Origin: Roseiarcus sp963835955
GTDB lineage: Bacteria > Pseudomonadota > Alphaproteobacteria > Rhizobiales > Beijerinckiaceae
Reading direction: 5' to 3'
Length of the DNA stretch: 64,000 nucleotides
NCBI GenBank assembly: GCA_963835955.1
Contig: CAWIHZ010000023.1
Coordinates: forward strand, 124,001 to 188,000
The notes under the pieces are model-generated. The model saw only the letters and a program-made list of their open reading frames with translations. It did no database searches and had not been told where the DNA came from. Positions within the stretch are counted from its first letter, which is position 1. Every line of letters starts with the position of its first letter. The position numbers and the translations under genes were made by a program. This document shows positions 37,091 to 45,656 of the stretch, piece after piece.

Positions 37091-37400
37091 CATCCGTTCC
37101 TCAGCTTCTCCGCGGCGCGCGGCGCAAAGTAGGTCAAGACCCCATCGGCTCCGGCGCGCTTGAAGGCGATGAGGCTCTCCATCATCGCCTTGTCGCCATC
37201 GATCCAGCCGTTCAGCGCCGCGGCCGCGATCATCGGAATATTCGCCGCTCACCTCATAGGCGAGGGCCGGCGCGCCGAATTCGTCCGCCACCCGGCGGAT
37301 GACGAGCGCGACCTCGCGCAAGGCCTCGTTGGAGTTGGCCGCGTCTGATAGGCGCGTTTGTCGCCCTTCAGCGCGCGGGCCGAGCCGAGCGCTTTCGCAA
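37091..37400 (-). pseudogene. Displaced 3' part of hemB (fragment 2)
   Basis: The stop at 37091-37093 and the upstream sequence match the end of intact hemB, with 85 of 88 bases identical over the best stretch. The copy then has a one-base insertion near 37230, a 57-base deletion, and a further five-base loss before similarity fades at about 37400. It cannot make HemB. It shares with fragment 1, but not intact hemB, a few base differences close to the stop. Confidence 0.9.
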
Positions 37401-37474
37401 CGTCATCGTCAACGACACGCAATTCATCCGCCTGCGCGAACGAATAGCCTGAACCGCGCGTCTAGCCGACCTCG

Positions 37475-37933
37475 CTATTCGTCGAGTTTGACCGGACGAC
37501 CGCGGCCGAGCGCGCCGTCGGAGCGGGCCTGAAGATATGCGTAGATGTCGTCCACGTACGGCGCGACATTGGGATCGCCGGCGAAGCCCTTCATGACCGA
37601 CGCTCCACTTCTTCGCCCCTCGAGGACAATGCGCCGGAAGCTCTCATTGTCGGGCAGATCGCTGACGAGCGAAGGGGCGAACGTCGAGCCCATTCCCTCG
37701 GGGCCATGGCAGTGGACGCAAACTGCATGGTAGCGCCGGAAGCCGGAATAGGTCCGCGAGTCGACCTCGCCGCCCACGATCCGGTAAAACTTCCCTGGCG
37801 CCCTTTCGTTTTGCGCAGCAGCGTCCAAGCTGACAGCTGCGATGCACAGAACAACCCCCAGCAACATTCGCTGACCAAAAACGACCGCTGACGAGGGCGA
37901 GCGCAGACCGCCGGCGAACGCGCCGCGATTCAT
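37475..37933 (-). CDS. c-type cytochrome of the type associated with methanol metabolism
   Basis: 152 residues from ATG 37933, or about 130 from an inner ATG at 37867. The hydrophobic signal (MLLGVVLCIAAVSLDAAA) is followed by a single CXXCH haem motif in RYHAVCVHCHGPEGMGS and the distal ligand region SVMKGFAGDPNVAPYVDDI, then YAYLQARSDGALGRGRP. I recall this pattern from the cytochromes annotated as methanol metabolism-related in methylotrophic alphaproteobacteria. It would be a periplasmic electron carrier. It follows the 146-residue secreted protein after 31 bases, forming an operon. Confidence 0.85.
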   Translation of the reverse strand: MNRGAFAGGLRSPSSAVVFGQRMLLGVVLCIAAVSLDAAAQNERAPGKFYRIVGGEVDSRTYSGFRRYHAVCVHCHGPEGMGSTFAPSLVSDLPDNESFRRIVLEGRRSGASVMKGFAGDPNVAPYVDDIYAYLQARSDGALGRGRPVKLDE

Positions 37934-37964
37934 CGACAGCGGCCGTGGCGCCAATTCGGCCAGC

Positions 37965-38405
37965 CTACTGCTGAGCCCGCTCGGCAATCCTCTTCGTCGC
38001 CGCAAGGCCTTGCTGCGCCACGAGTTTGGATCTCTCGCCGTAGGTGACCACAAGCGTCGCAGCGCCGTCTCCGCAGGTAAGGTTGAGCGAGCGGCCCTCC
38101 TCGCTATCTACGCCGGCGACCTGACCGGGGTCCAGCATGAGACGAACGCGAGCCGCCGTCGTCGACGGCAGATCGGGGTCGCTTTTCTCGATCACCATCA
38201 GCGTCACGAGGCAGACCGAGTTTCGTTCCACGAAATATCCGCTGATAGCCTTCGAGCCCAACGTGTAGCTGATGCTCTGGATCGGCTGGTATAGAGCATC
38301 CCCTTCTTTCTGAGGCGGAAGTCCGCCTGACATGGCCGGTCCGGACGCGTAAAGGCTCGCTGCCACCGCTGCGGCGAACGCCGAGGCTGTAAATGATTTG
38401 AACAT
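37965..38405 (-). CDS. Secreted protein of unknown function, upstream of cytochrome c
   Basis: 146 residues. The signal peptide (SFTASAFAAAVAASLYASGP) is followed by a small mature domain, with SISYTLGSKAISGYFVER, NSVCLVTLMVIEKSDPD and SLNLTCGDGAATLVVTYGE; two Cys could pair. No enzyme motif is seen. GAGAGGG stands before the ATG at 38405. It is the first gene of an operon with the cytochrome; a helper role in periplasmic alcohol oxidation is a guess from context. Confidence 0.8.
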   Translation of the reverse strand: MFKSFTASAFAAAVAASLYASGPAMSGGLPPQKEGDALYQPIQSISYTLGSKAISGYFVERNSVCLVTLMVIEKSDPDLPSTTAARVRLMLDPGQVAGVDSEEGRSLNLTCGDGAATLVVTYGERSKLVAQQGLAATKRIAERAQQ

Positions 38406-38704
38406 GCGCCCTCTCTTTCTTTCTCTTTCAAACTCTTTTCAAAAAAACAAATCCCCAATTCTCCTGTTGCCCGAATTCTCCCGATCCTGCTGTGAGCCAG
38501 ATCACACTTCAGCGGTGAAGGATTTCGGGCGCCGGCCCCTTGCAGGACGGTCGTGCGTGGTTGGAGGCCGGCGCTGGAAAGCCTCCGGAGGAGGAAAGCG
38601 TGCGTGGGCCTCCCCTGAGCGCTACGCGGGAAGGGGGTGTCCGGACCGCGGCGGCGTCCAGTGACGGGTCAAGAGATATCGCTATTCAGCGCGGATTTCG
38701 GCTC
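38406..38704. other. Intergenic stretch between cytochrome operon and hemB
   Basis: About 300 bases. An A/T-rich segment at about 38425-38465 probably holds the promoter of the minus-strand operon. No gene or repeat is recognised in the remainder. Confidence 0.5.
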
Positions 38705-39739
38705 TCACGCTTTCTGGAGCTTCTCCGCCGCCCTCTGCGCGAAATAGGTCAAGACCCCGTCGGCTCCGGCGCGCTTGAAGGCGATGAGGCTTTCCATCAT
38801 CGCCTTGTCGCCGTCGATCCAGCCGTTCAGCGCGGCGGCCTGGATCATCGAATATTCGCCGCTCACCTGGTAGGCGAAGGTCGGGGCGCCGAATTCGTCC
38901 TTCACCCGGCGGATGACGTCGAGATAGGGCATGCCGGGCTTCACCATCACCATGTCGGCGCCTTGGTCCAGATCGAGCGCGACTTCGCGCAGGGCCTCGT
39001 CGCTGTTGGCCGGGTCCATCTGGTAGGTGCGCTTGTCGCCTTTGAGCGCGCCGGCCGAGCCGAGCGCGTCGCGGAACGGCCCATAAAAGGCGGAGGCGTA
39101 TTTGGCGGCGTAGGCGAGGATCTGGACGTCGAGAAAGCCTTCCGCGTCCAACGCCTCGCGGATGGCGCCGACGCGGCCGTCCATCATGTCGGAAGGCGCG
39201 ATGACGTCGGCGCCGGCGCGCGCCTGGTTGAGCGCCTGACGCACCAGCGCTTCAACCGTCTCGTCGTTGAGAATGCGGAATCCTCCGTCTTCGGCCGCGC
39301 TGATCAGGCCGTCGTGGCCGTGGCTGGTATAGGGGTCGAGCGCGACGTCGGTGACGAGGCCGAGAGCGGGAAATTCGCGCTTGATCGCGCGGCAGGCTTG
39401 GCAGACGAGATTATCCTCGTTGAACGCCTCGCCGCCCTGCTCGTCCTTAAGATGCGGCGCGGTATAGGGGAAAAACGCGATCGCCGGAATGTCGAGACTG
39501 ACCGCGCGCTGCGCCTCGCGCACGGCCTCGTCGACGCTGAGCCGGTCGACGCCCGGCATCGCGGCGACAGGAATCCGCTTCTTTTCGCCCTCGATCAGAA
39601 AGAGCGGCCAGATGAGATCGTTCGCCGTCAGCACATGCTCCGACACGAGGCGCCGCGCCCATTCGGCCTTGCGGTTGCGGCGCGGGCGATGGGCGATGTC
39701 GAGGCGGTGCGGCTCGGAGATGCGGGACGGCTTGTTCAT
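38705..39739 (-). CDS. hemB: Delta-aminolevulinic acid dehydratase (porphobilinogen synthase)
   Basis: 344 residues with catalytic lysines in AYAAKYASAFYGPFRDA and MVKPGMPYLDVIRRV. In place of the Cys-rich zinc site the protein has DVALDPYTSHGHDG, as in the magnesium-type enzymes of alphaproteobacteria. The opening MPGVDRLSVDEAVREA is also conserved. The enzyme joins two aminolevulinates to porphobilinogen in haem synthesis. Its 3' end exists in two additional, damaged copies downstream. Confidence 0.96.
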   Translation of the reverse strand: MNKPSRISEPHRLDIAHRPRRNRKAEWARRLVSEHVLTANDLIWPLFLIEGEKKRIPVAAMPGVDRLSVDEAVREAQRAVSLDIPAIAFFPYTAPHLKDEQGGEAFNEDNLVCQACRAIKREFPALGLVTDVALDPYTSHGHDGLISAAEDGGFRILNDETVEALVRQALNQARAGADVIAPSDMMDGRVGAIREALDAEGFLDVQILAYAAKYASAFYGPFRDALGSAGALKGDKRTYQMDPANSDEALREVALDLDQGADMVMVKPGMPYLDVIRRVKDEFGAPTFAYQVSGEYSMIQAAALNGWIDGDKAMMESLIAFKRAGADGVLTYFAQRAAEKLQKA

Positions 39740-39932
39740 GGCGGGTTCCTTGTGGAATTCGCTCGCGACTTTGCGTGACTTCGCCCCCTCGAGAGCGGCA
39801 ACTGGCCGCCTCCGCCGGGAACGGTTGGCGGTCTGGAGAGCGGATGCCTCGACTTGATTTCGACGGCCGCCTTGACTGCGGACCGTTCCGCGAGATTGGC
39901 TCGCTAAGCCGATCCGCCAGAATGGGCGTCCG

Positions 39933-42098
39933 CTACGCCTTCACCTTCACATACTCCCCCGGCGCGTCGCCGAGCGGCTTCAACTTGCCGTCGCCGGGCT
40001 TGCGGGCAGGGACCTTCTCGGGCGCCTGCGCGCTGAGCCATTGCAACCAGTCGGGCCACCACGAGCCCGGCGTCTCCTTGGCCGCGGCAACCCAGCTTTC
40101 GAAGTCTCCTTCGGGCGGTCCGCCCGACCAGAACTGATATTTCGGTTTGTCGGGCGGATTGACGACCCCGGCGATGTGCCCGGAGCCCGCCATCACGTAG
40201 CGGACGGGACCGCCAAAGCATTTCGCCCCGGTGAAGACCGAACGGGCCGGAGCGATGTGGTCCTCGCGCGTGGCCAGCTCATAGACCGGGATCGTCACTT
40301 TTTCGAGGTCGAGCGTCTCGCCGCTCAGCACCATACGCCCGTTCGAGAGATCGTTCTGGAGATAGCAGTGACGCAGGTAGAAATTGTGGTTGGCGGCCGG
40401 CATGCGCGTCGAGTCCGAATTCCAAACGAGCAGATCGAAGGGCATCGGCTCTTTGCCCTTCAAATAATTGTTGACGTAGTAGGACCAGATGAGGTCGTTC
40501 GGCCGCAGCATGTTGAAGGCGTTGGCCATGTGCGAGCCCTCGAGGTAGCCCTGCTCGGCCATGCGTTCCTCGACCGCTTTCAACTGCGCCGCGTCGACGA
40601 AAACCTTCAGATCGCCCGCGTCGGTGAAGTCGATCTGGGTGGCGAAGAAGGTGGCGCTGGAGATGCGCTTGTCCTCGACCGCAGCCATGTAGGCGAGGGT
40701 CGCCGCGAGCAGCGTTCCGCCGACGCAATAGCCGACCGCCGCGACCTCGCGCTCGCCCGTGGCCTGTTCGATCGCGTCAAGCGCGGTCAGGGCGCCCTCG
40801 TGCATATAGCTGTCGAAGTCCTTGTCGGCGAGGCGCTCGTCGGGGTTGACCCAGGAGATGACGAACACAGTCAGGCCTTGCGCCACCGCCCAGCGGACGA
40901 ACGACTTCTCCGGGTTGAGGTCGAGCACATAAAATTTGTTGATCCACGGCGGCACGATCAGCATTGGCCGCCTATAAGCCTCCGCCGTGGTCGGCTCGTA
41001 CTGGATCAGCTCCATCAGCCCATTGCGGAAAATCACCTTCCCGGGCGTCGCCGCCATATTGACGCCGAGCTTGAACGCGCGGGCGTCGGACTGGCGGATG
41101 CGCAGGCTGCCGCGACCGGCGTGGATATCCTCCGCCAGCATTTTCAGGCCGCGCACGAGGTTCGCGCCGCTCTCGGCGAGTGTCGTGCGCAGGAGCTCCG
41201 GGTTTGTCGCCACGAAGTTCGAAGGCGACAATGCGGCCGAAACCTGCCGCAAATAGAACTGCGCCTTGTCGCGCTCATGCGGCTCGAGTTCGTCGGCGTG
41301 CTTGGCGAGATCCTCCGCCCAGCGCGAGGTCAGCACATAGGCCTGCTTGAGAAAATCGAAGAACGGATTGTCGCGCCAGTCCGCGTGCGAAAAGCGCTTG
41401 TCGGCGGGATCGGGCGACGCGACCGGCGCCGCCGGCGCGCCTTGGAAGCGCTGTAGGGTAGAGGCCCAGAGATTGATGAACTGCGTCGCCAGGGCGGTTT
41501 GCGCCTCGATCGCCCGCTTGGGCTCGGACATGTAATATTGGGCGACCTGTCCGATCGATTTGATCATTTCGCCGATGTCATCGGCGATCTTCAACTTGAT
41601 CTCGCCGGTCTCGCGCGGCTTCAGATAGGCGGCGAGCGCCTTGCCGCCCTGCTCGATCGCGTTGGCGATGTTGCGGGCGAGCGCTTCCGGATCGGGCGTG
41701 GGATATTGAGTTGCGAGAGGTTCGCCATCGCCGGCGGCGGCCGAGCGAGGAGGGGGCGCCGGGGCTGTGCTCGGCGCGGCGGGCGCAAATTCGTACCGCG
41801 CTTGCCGCGCGGCTGATCCCGCCGCCGCCGGTCGCGAGGCGGCTTTTTGCTTCGGGGGCGCATGGGGGGCAATCGGTTTGGGCGCGGATGCCTTGCGCTC
41901 CGCCGCCGCGGGCTCGGCCTTGCGACGCGAAATCTTGGGCGCCGCCCGGCCCGGCTCGGCTCGCGCCGGCGGCGCCGGCTCGGCGGGGGCGCTCGCGGGC
42001 TTCTGTATGGCGCGCGGTATGGGCGCCGCCGCCCTGGCTGGATCGCGCTTCGCGCGTGTCGCGGGACGCTTGCCGTCCTTGGGACGAGTGCTGGCCAT
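39933..42098 (-). CDS. phaC: Class I polyhydroxyalkanoate synthase with long N-terminal extension
   Basis: 721 residues from ATG 42098, with AGGAGA before it. Residues 1-about 170 are low complexity, rich in Ala, Pro, Lys and Arg; the usual class I enzyme is about 590-600 residues and lacks it. The core then begins near FLKPRETGE-like KALAAYLKPRETGE. The catalytic Cys458 is in GYCVGGTLLAATLAYMA, and the domain has WYVNNYLKGKEP-like WSYYVNNYLKGKEPMPFDLL and the His region GSGHIAGVVNPPDK. It polymerises (R)-3-hydroxyacyl-CoA on storage granules. No phaA/B/P gene lies adjacent. Confidence 0.94.
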   Translation of the reverse strand: MASTRPKDGKRPATRAKRDPARAAAPIPRAIQKPASAPAEPAPPARAEPGRAAPKISRRKAEPAAAERKASAPKPIAPHAPPKQKAASRPAAAGSAARQARYEFAPAAPSTAPAPPPRSAAAGDGEPLATQYPTPDPEALARNIANAIEQGGKALAAYLKPRETGEIKLKIADDIGEMIKSIGQVAQYYMSEPKRAIEAQTALATQFINLWASTLQRFQGAPAAPVASPDPADKRFSHADWRDNPFFDFLKQAYVLTSRWAEDLAKHADELEPHERDKAQFYLRQVSAALSPSNFVATNPELLRTTLAESGANLVRGLKMLAEDIHAGRGSLRIRQSDARAFKLGVNMAATPGKVIFRNGLMELIQYEPTTAEAYRRPMLIVPPWINKFYVLDLNPEKSFVRWAVAQGLTVFVISWVNPDERLADKDFDSYMHEGALTALDAIEQATGEREVAAVGYCVGGTLLAATLAYMAAVEDKRISSATFFATQIDFTDAGDLKVFVDAAQLKAVEERMAEQGYLEGSHMANAFNMLRPNDLIWSYYVNNYLKGKEPMPFDLLVWNSDSTRMPAANHNFYLRHCYLQNDLSNGRMVLSGETLDLEKVTIPVYELATREDHIAPARSVFTGAKCFGGPVRYVMAGSGHIAGVVNPPDKPKYQFWSGGPPEGDFESWVAAAKETPGSWWPDWLQWLSAQAPEKVPARKPGDGKLKPLGDAPGEYVKVKA

Positions 42099-42253
42099 GA
42101 AAGAGCGTCTCCTGTCGCCGCCGGGCGGAGACCCGGTCCCGTTTTCGTCATAATAGGTCACTACCCATGCCCGACGCCACAAGGACTTTCGATAAGAAAG
42201 ATGCTTCGCGCGCGCAGGGCCTGACGGCGACCAGAGCAGAGGGCGGCGACCAA

Positions 42254-42646
42254 ATGACGGCGGCAAACGCGACGATCCGGGTTCTGGCCTGCGCCGCCTT
42301 ATGCGGCTGGGGCGCGCCGAGTTCGGCGCAACAGCCTGACGGCCTAATGAAAAGCGTGGCGAAAGTGCTTGGCTTCGCCACCGACGTCGGGCCGCCGGCC
42401 GATTTTGTGGCCAAGTCCCGGCCGAAAAGCGAACCGGACTATATTCCGGTCTTCCGAGCGCCGCCCGAACCGGCGCGTCCGGTGATGAACGCCAAGCAGT
42501 TCCAGGCGCTCAAGGGCGATCTCGATTCGGTCGAGAAGCGGGCCGACGCATTGCGACAGGCCTACCCGCCGTCCGCCAAAGCCGTCGCCGAAGAACAGGC
42601 GGCGCGCGACAAGGCGAAATCGAAGGCCCCGGACGCCCGTCAATAG
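42254..42646 (+). CDS. Small secreted protein of unknown function (Rhizobiales type)
   Basis: 130 residues from ATG 42254. The signal peptide is VLACAALCGWGAPSSA. The mature part begins LMKSVAKVLGFATDVGPP with ADFVAKSRPKSEPDYIPVF, then a helical stretch VMNAKQFQALKGDLDSVEKR with Lys/Ala-rich C-terminus. It resembles small secreted proteins of other Rhizobiales in style. No function is known. It lies divergent from phaC and upstream of the aminotransferase. Confidence 0.75.
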   Translation: MTAANATIRVLACAALCGWGAPSSAQQPDGLMKSVAKVLGFATDVGPPADFVAKSRPKSEPDYIPVFRAPPEPARPVMNAKQFQALKGDLDSVEKRADALRQAYPPSAKAVAEEQAARDKAKSKAPDARQ

Positions 42647-42739
42647 CGACGCAGTTTGCCCCGCGCCCAGGGTCGATGCTATCAGAACCTCGCGCATCGC
42701 ATGCGCCTGCGGGTCCAGAATCAGGGACTTATTGCCGTT

Positions 42740-43957
42740 ATGAGCGACTTTCACCGGGTGCGGCGCCTCCCGCCTTACGTGTTCGAGCAGGTCAATACGC
42801 TCAAGGCGAAGGCGCGCGCCGCCGGCGCCGATATCGTCGACCTCGGGATGGGCAATCCGGATCTGCCCGCGCCCAAGCATGTGCTCGACAAGCTGGTCGA
42901 GACGGTCGGCAAGCCCCGCACCGACCGCTATTCCGCCTCCAAGGGCATTGCCGGCCTCCGACGCGCCCAGGCCGCCTATTACGCGCGCCGTTTCGGGGTG
43001 AAGCTCGATCCGGAGACGCAGGTCGTGGCGACGCTCGGCTCGAAGGAAGGCTTCGCCAATATGGCCCAGGCGATCACGGCGCCCGGCGACGTCGTGCTGG
43101 TGCCCAATCCCTCCTATCCGATTCACGCCTTCGGATTCCTGATGGCGGGCGGCGTCATTCGTTCAGTGCCGGCGCAGCCCGGTCCTGAATTCTTCACCGC
43201 GCTCGAGCGCGCGATCGTGCATTCGATCCCCAAGCCGATCGCGGCGGTGGTCTGCTACCCTTCCAACCCGACCGCGGCGGTCGCCTCGCTCGACTTTTAT
43301 CGGGACCTGGTGCTGTTCGCCAAGAAGCACGAGATATTTGTTCTTTCCGACATCGCCTACGCCGAGGTCTATTTCGACGACGAGCCGCCGCCGTCGGTCC
43401 TGCAGGCGCCCGGCGCCTTCGACGTCGCGGTCGAGTTCTCCTCGATGTCGAAGACGTTTTCGATGGCCGGCTGGCGCATCGGCTTCGCGGTCGGCAACGA
43501 GCGGCTCTTGGCGGCGCTCGCGCGCGTCAAGTCCTACCTCGACTACGGCGCCTATACGCCGATCCAGGTCGCCGCCGCCGCCGCGCTCAACGGACCCGAC
43601 GCTTGCGTGCGCGAAATGCGCGCGACTTACAAGCGCCGACGCGATGTGATGATCGAGAGCTTCGCCGCCGCGGGCTGGCCGATCGACACGCCCCGCGCCT
43701 CGATGTTCGCCTGGACGCCGGTGCCGGAGCGCTTCCGCCATCTCGGCAGCCTCGAATTCTCGAAGCTCCTGATCGAGAAGGCCGACGTCGCGGTCGCGCC
43801 CGGGGTCGGCTTCGGCGAGCACGGCGACGATTTCGTGCGCCTGGCGCTGGTCGAGAACGAGCAGCGCATCCGCCAGGCCGCGCGCGGGGTCCGGCGCTTC
43901 TTCGAAACCGCCGACGACACGCTGCACAATGTGGTGAAGCTCAAGAAGCCGGCGTGA
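42740..43957 (+). CDS. PLP aminotransferase, LL-diaminopimelate/alanine aminotransferase type
   Basis: 405 residues from ATG 42740. Fold-type I motifs are clear: DIVDLGMGNPDLPAP, the substrate site YSASKGIAGLRRA, NPSYPIHAFG, CYPSNPTAAV and the PLP lysine Lys238 in EFSSMSKTFSMAGWRIGF. In Rhizobiales this gene is commonly annotated as LL-diaminopimelate aminotransferase, but AlaC-type function (pyruvate/glutamate) is also common, so the exact substrate is uncertain. Confidence 0.9.
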   Translation: MSDFHRVRRLPPYVFEQVNTLKAKARAAGADIVDLGMGNPDLPAPKHVLDKLVETVGKPRTDRYSASKGIAGLRRAQAAYYARRFGVKLDPETQVVATLGSKEGFANMAQAITAPGDVVLVPNPSYPIHAFGFLMAGGVIRSVPAQPGPEFFTALERAIVHSIPKPIAAVVCYPSNPTAAVASLDFYRDLVLFAKKHEIFVLSDIAYAEVYFDDEPPPSVLQAPGAFDVAVEFSSMSKTFSMAGWRIGFAVGNERLLAALARVKSYLDYGAYTPIQVAAAAALNGPDACVREMRATYKRRRDVMIESFAAAGWPIDTPRASMFAWTPVPERFRHLGSLEFSKLLIEKADVAVAPGVGFGEHGDDFVRLALVENEQRIRQAARGVRRFFETADDTLHNVVKLKKPA

Positions 43958-44461
43958 GCGGCTCTGCTGGCAGCCGTCTTGAAACTCGATCCAGTCATCC
44001 AGCGGCTCAATTTTCGCGTCGACGCTGCCGTGCTCTCGCAAGATATAGAGCAGATTTGATTCGCTAATTAGTTCTATCCGCTTGCCATTGGCGGATTCGA
44101 CGCCTTCCCGGCCGAGGGGGAGTTTCTATTGCGGCGCGGCGTTCCGGGGCGCGCGCCGGCAATTTCGCCCATTTGTTGGACGAACCCGGCCGCCGCCGAG
44201 GAGGCCGCCCACGCGGCTGGCAAAAAGGGCGAGAGCGTCGGCCGTCCGGTCGGTCGGCGCAATTCACCGCCCGGCTCCAGGCGCTCAACAGCCGCCGCCT
44301 GCGACCGCGGAAGTTCGCGCCGAAACAGCGAGGTGATCGGGATCACACCAGAATCGACAGATTAGGAATACGAAAAAGACGGTGAGTTTGGTTCTGTTCG
44401 GGCGATGTCGCCTCCCGGCCCCGTCCCGAACTTCAAATCCTAAGGGGCGGAGCGCGCCGCC
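43958..44461. other. Intergenic stretch with one short coding-like fragment
   Basis: About 500 bases without an intact gene. The minus-strand frame at 43973-44125 reads GKRIELISESNLLYILREHG and DAKIEPLDDWIEFQDG, which looks like a conserved piece of protein but has no start codon or partner. The plus strand shows nothing convincing. The promoter of the next gene may be near 44360-44400. Confidence 0.5.
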
Positions 44462-45358
44462 ATGTTGTTCGAGCGCCGGTCATTGTCGACCATATCGAGA
44501 CTGCGGGGTCAGTCCCAGCAGGCGACGGGAGCGCCGTTTGGCGACGCTTCGTTCGATCCCGGACGCTACGCCCGCAAGATTCACATCGTTTCCGGCGCCG
44601 TGATCCTGGTCTGGATCGGATGCGTCGGAGCGTTGGTGTCGCGCGCCCCTCCGGCCGCCGCTCCCGATGTCGCCGTCGCGATACCGGTCCTGGCGCCAGC
44701 GGCGGCGCCGGCGACCGACGCTGCCTCCGATTCCCGTTACGACGCCATCGCCGAATCCAGTCCCTTCGCGCCCCCCAAGTTCGCGTCGCCTGGTCCGGAT
44801 CTTTCGCGCCAGCCGGGCGCTGAACCCGCGCAGGCCCCTCAATCTTCAGCGATGACCGCGCCGGAGGAGGATCCGGCGCTGGCGATGCGTGAACCTCCCC
44901 GGATCAGCGAGATCGCGCCCTTGCCGCCGTCCCGTCCGACGGAATTCGAGCCGCCCTGGAGGCCCGCGGGCGGCTTCGACAAATGGACCGCCGTCTATGA
45001 CATATCGGCGCGCAGGGTCTACCTGCCCGACGGTACGAAGCTGGAGGCCCACTCGGGGCTTGGCGACCGGTTGGACGACCCCCGCTACGTCGATGAACCC
45101 GACCGTGGGGCGACCCCGCCCCATCTCTATCAACTGACGCCGCGCGAGGCGCTCTTTCACGGCGTGCAGGCGCTGCGCCTGACGCCGGTCGGCGAAGGCG
45201 ACGTCTTCGGCCGCGATGGACTGCTTGCGCACCCCTATATGCTCGGTCCGGACGGCGAATCCAACGGATGCGTGTCGTTCAAGAACTACGACGCGTTCCT
45301 GCGCGCCTATCAGAACGGAGAAATCAAGCGCCTGGCCGTCGTCGCCCGGCTGAACTGA
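44462..45358 (+). CDS. Membrane-anchored Tlde1-type L,D-transpeptidase-like (DUF2778) protein
   Basis: 298 residues. One membrane segment is at about 42-62 (IVSGAVILVWIGCVGALV), followed by a Pro/Ala-rich linker. The C-terminal domain (from about residue 170) matches DUF2778/Tlde1: VYLPDGTKLEAHSGLGD with His197, TPREALFHGVQALRLTPV, and ESNGCVSFKNYDAFL with Cys270. Tlde1 proteins are L,D-transpeptidase-like enzymes acting on peptidoglycan; some are type VI secretion toxins in other bacteria. The periplasmic orientation fits, but toxin activity here has no contextual support (no immunity gene or T6SS gene nearby). Confidence 0.85.
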   Translation: MLFERRSLSTISRLRGQSQQATGAPFGDASFDPGRYARKIHIVSGAVILVWIGCVGALVSRAPPAAAPDVAVAIPVLAPAAAPATDAASDSRYDAIAESSPFAPPKFASPGPDLSRQPGAEPAQAPQSSAMTAPEEDPALAMREPPRISEIAPLPPSRPTEFEPPWRPAGGFDKWTAVYDISARRVYLPDGTKLEAHSGLGDRLDDPRYVDEPDRGATPPHLYQLTPREALFHGVQALRLTPVGEGDVFGRDGLLAHPYMLGPDGESNGCVSFKNYDAFLRAYQNGEIKRLAVVARLN

Positions 45359-45656
45359 AAGAGCTCGACCGGGCAGGGGAGGGCGCCCGCTGGAGGGGGG
45401 GTCACGGTGACGGTCGCCGATTTCGCAAAACGAGTTCGTCGAGGAGCCCCGCTTGACGACATGCGGCGGAGTGGGAACGGCGCGCCAGCCGACGCGCCTG
45501 CCGCCCCAGCGCCATAAGAGTCTCAAGAGCACCAACATGCTCGAACGCCCTTTGGCGAGGGATCAGGCCCTTGTCGGCCGTGGACTTCGACGCCGCGATC
45601 GGGCGCAAGGCGCCGGAAAAATCGCGGCGCAGGATGCCGCGTCATCCGAAGACCGC

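Noticed and set aside
38540..39778. Plus-strand open frame of 412 codons opposite hemB
   Set aside because: Mirror frame of hemB without recognisable domain.
44462..45358. Type VI secretion toxin locus around the Tlde1 protein
   Set aside because: No immunity protein, VgrG, PAAR or T6SS gene is nearby, and membrane-anchored Tlde1-like proteins are general in Rhizobiales.
45402..45608. Minus-strand frame of 68 codons between Tlde1 and VTT genes
   Set aside because: No ribosome site, no similarity that I recognise; not supported.
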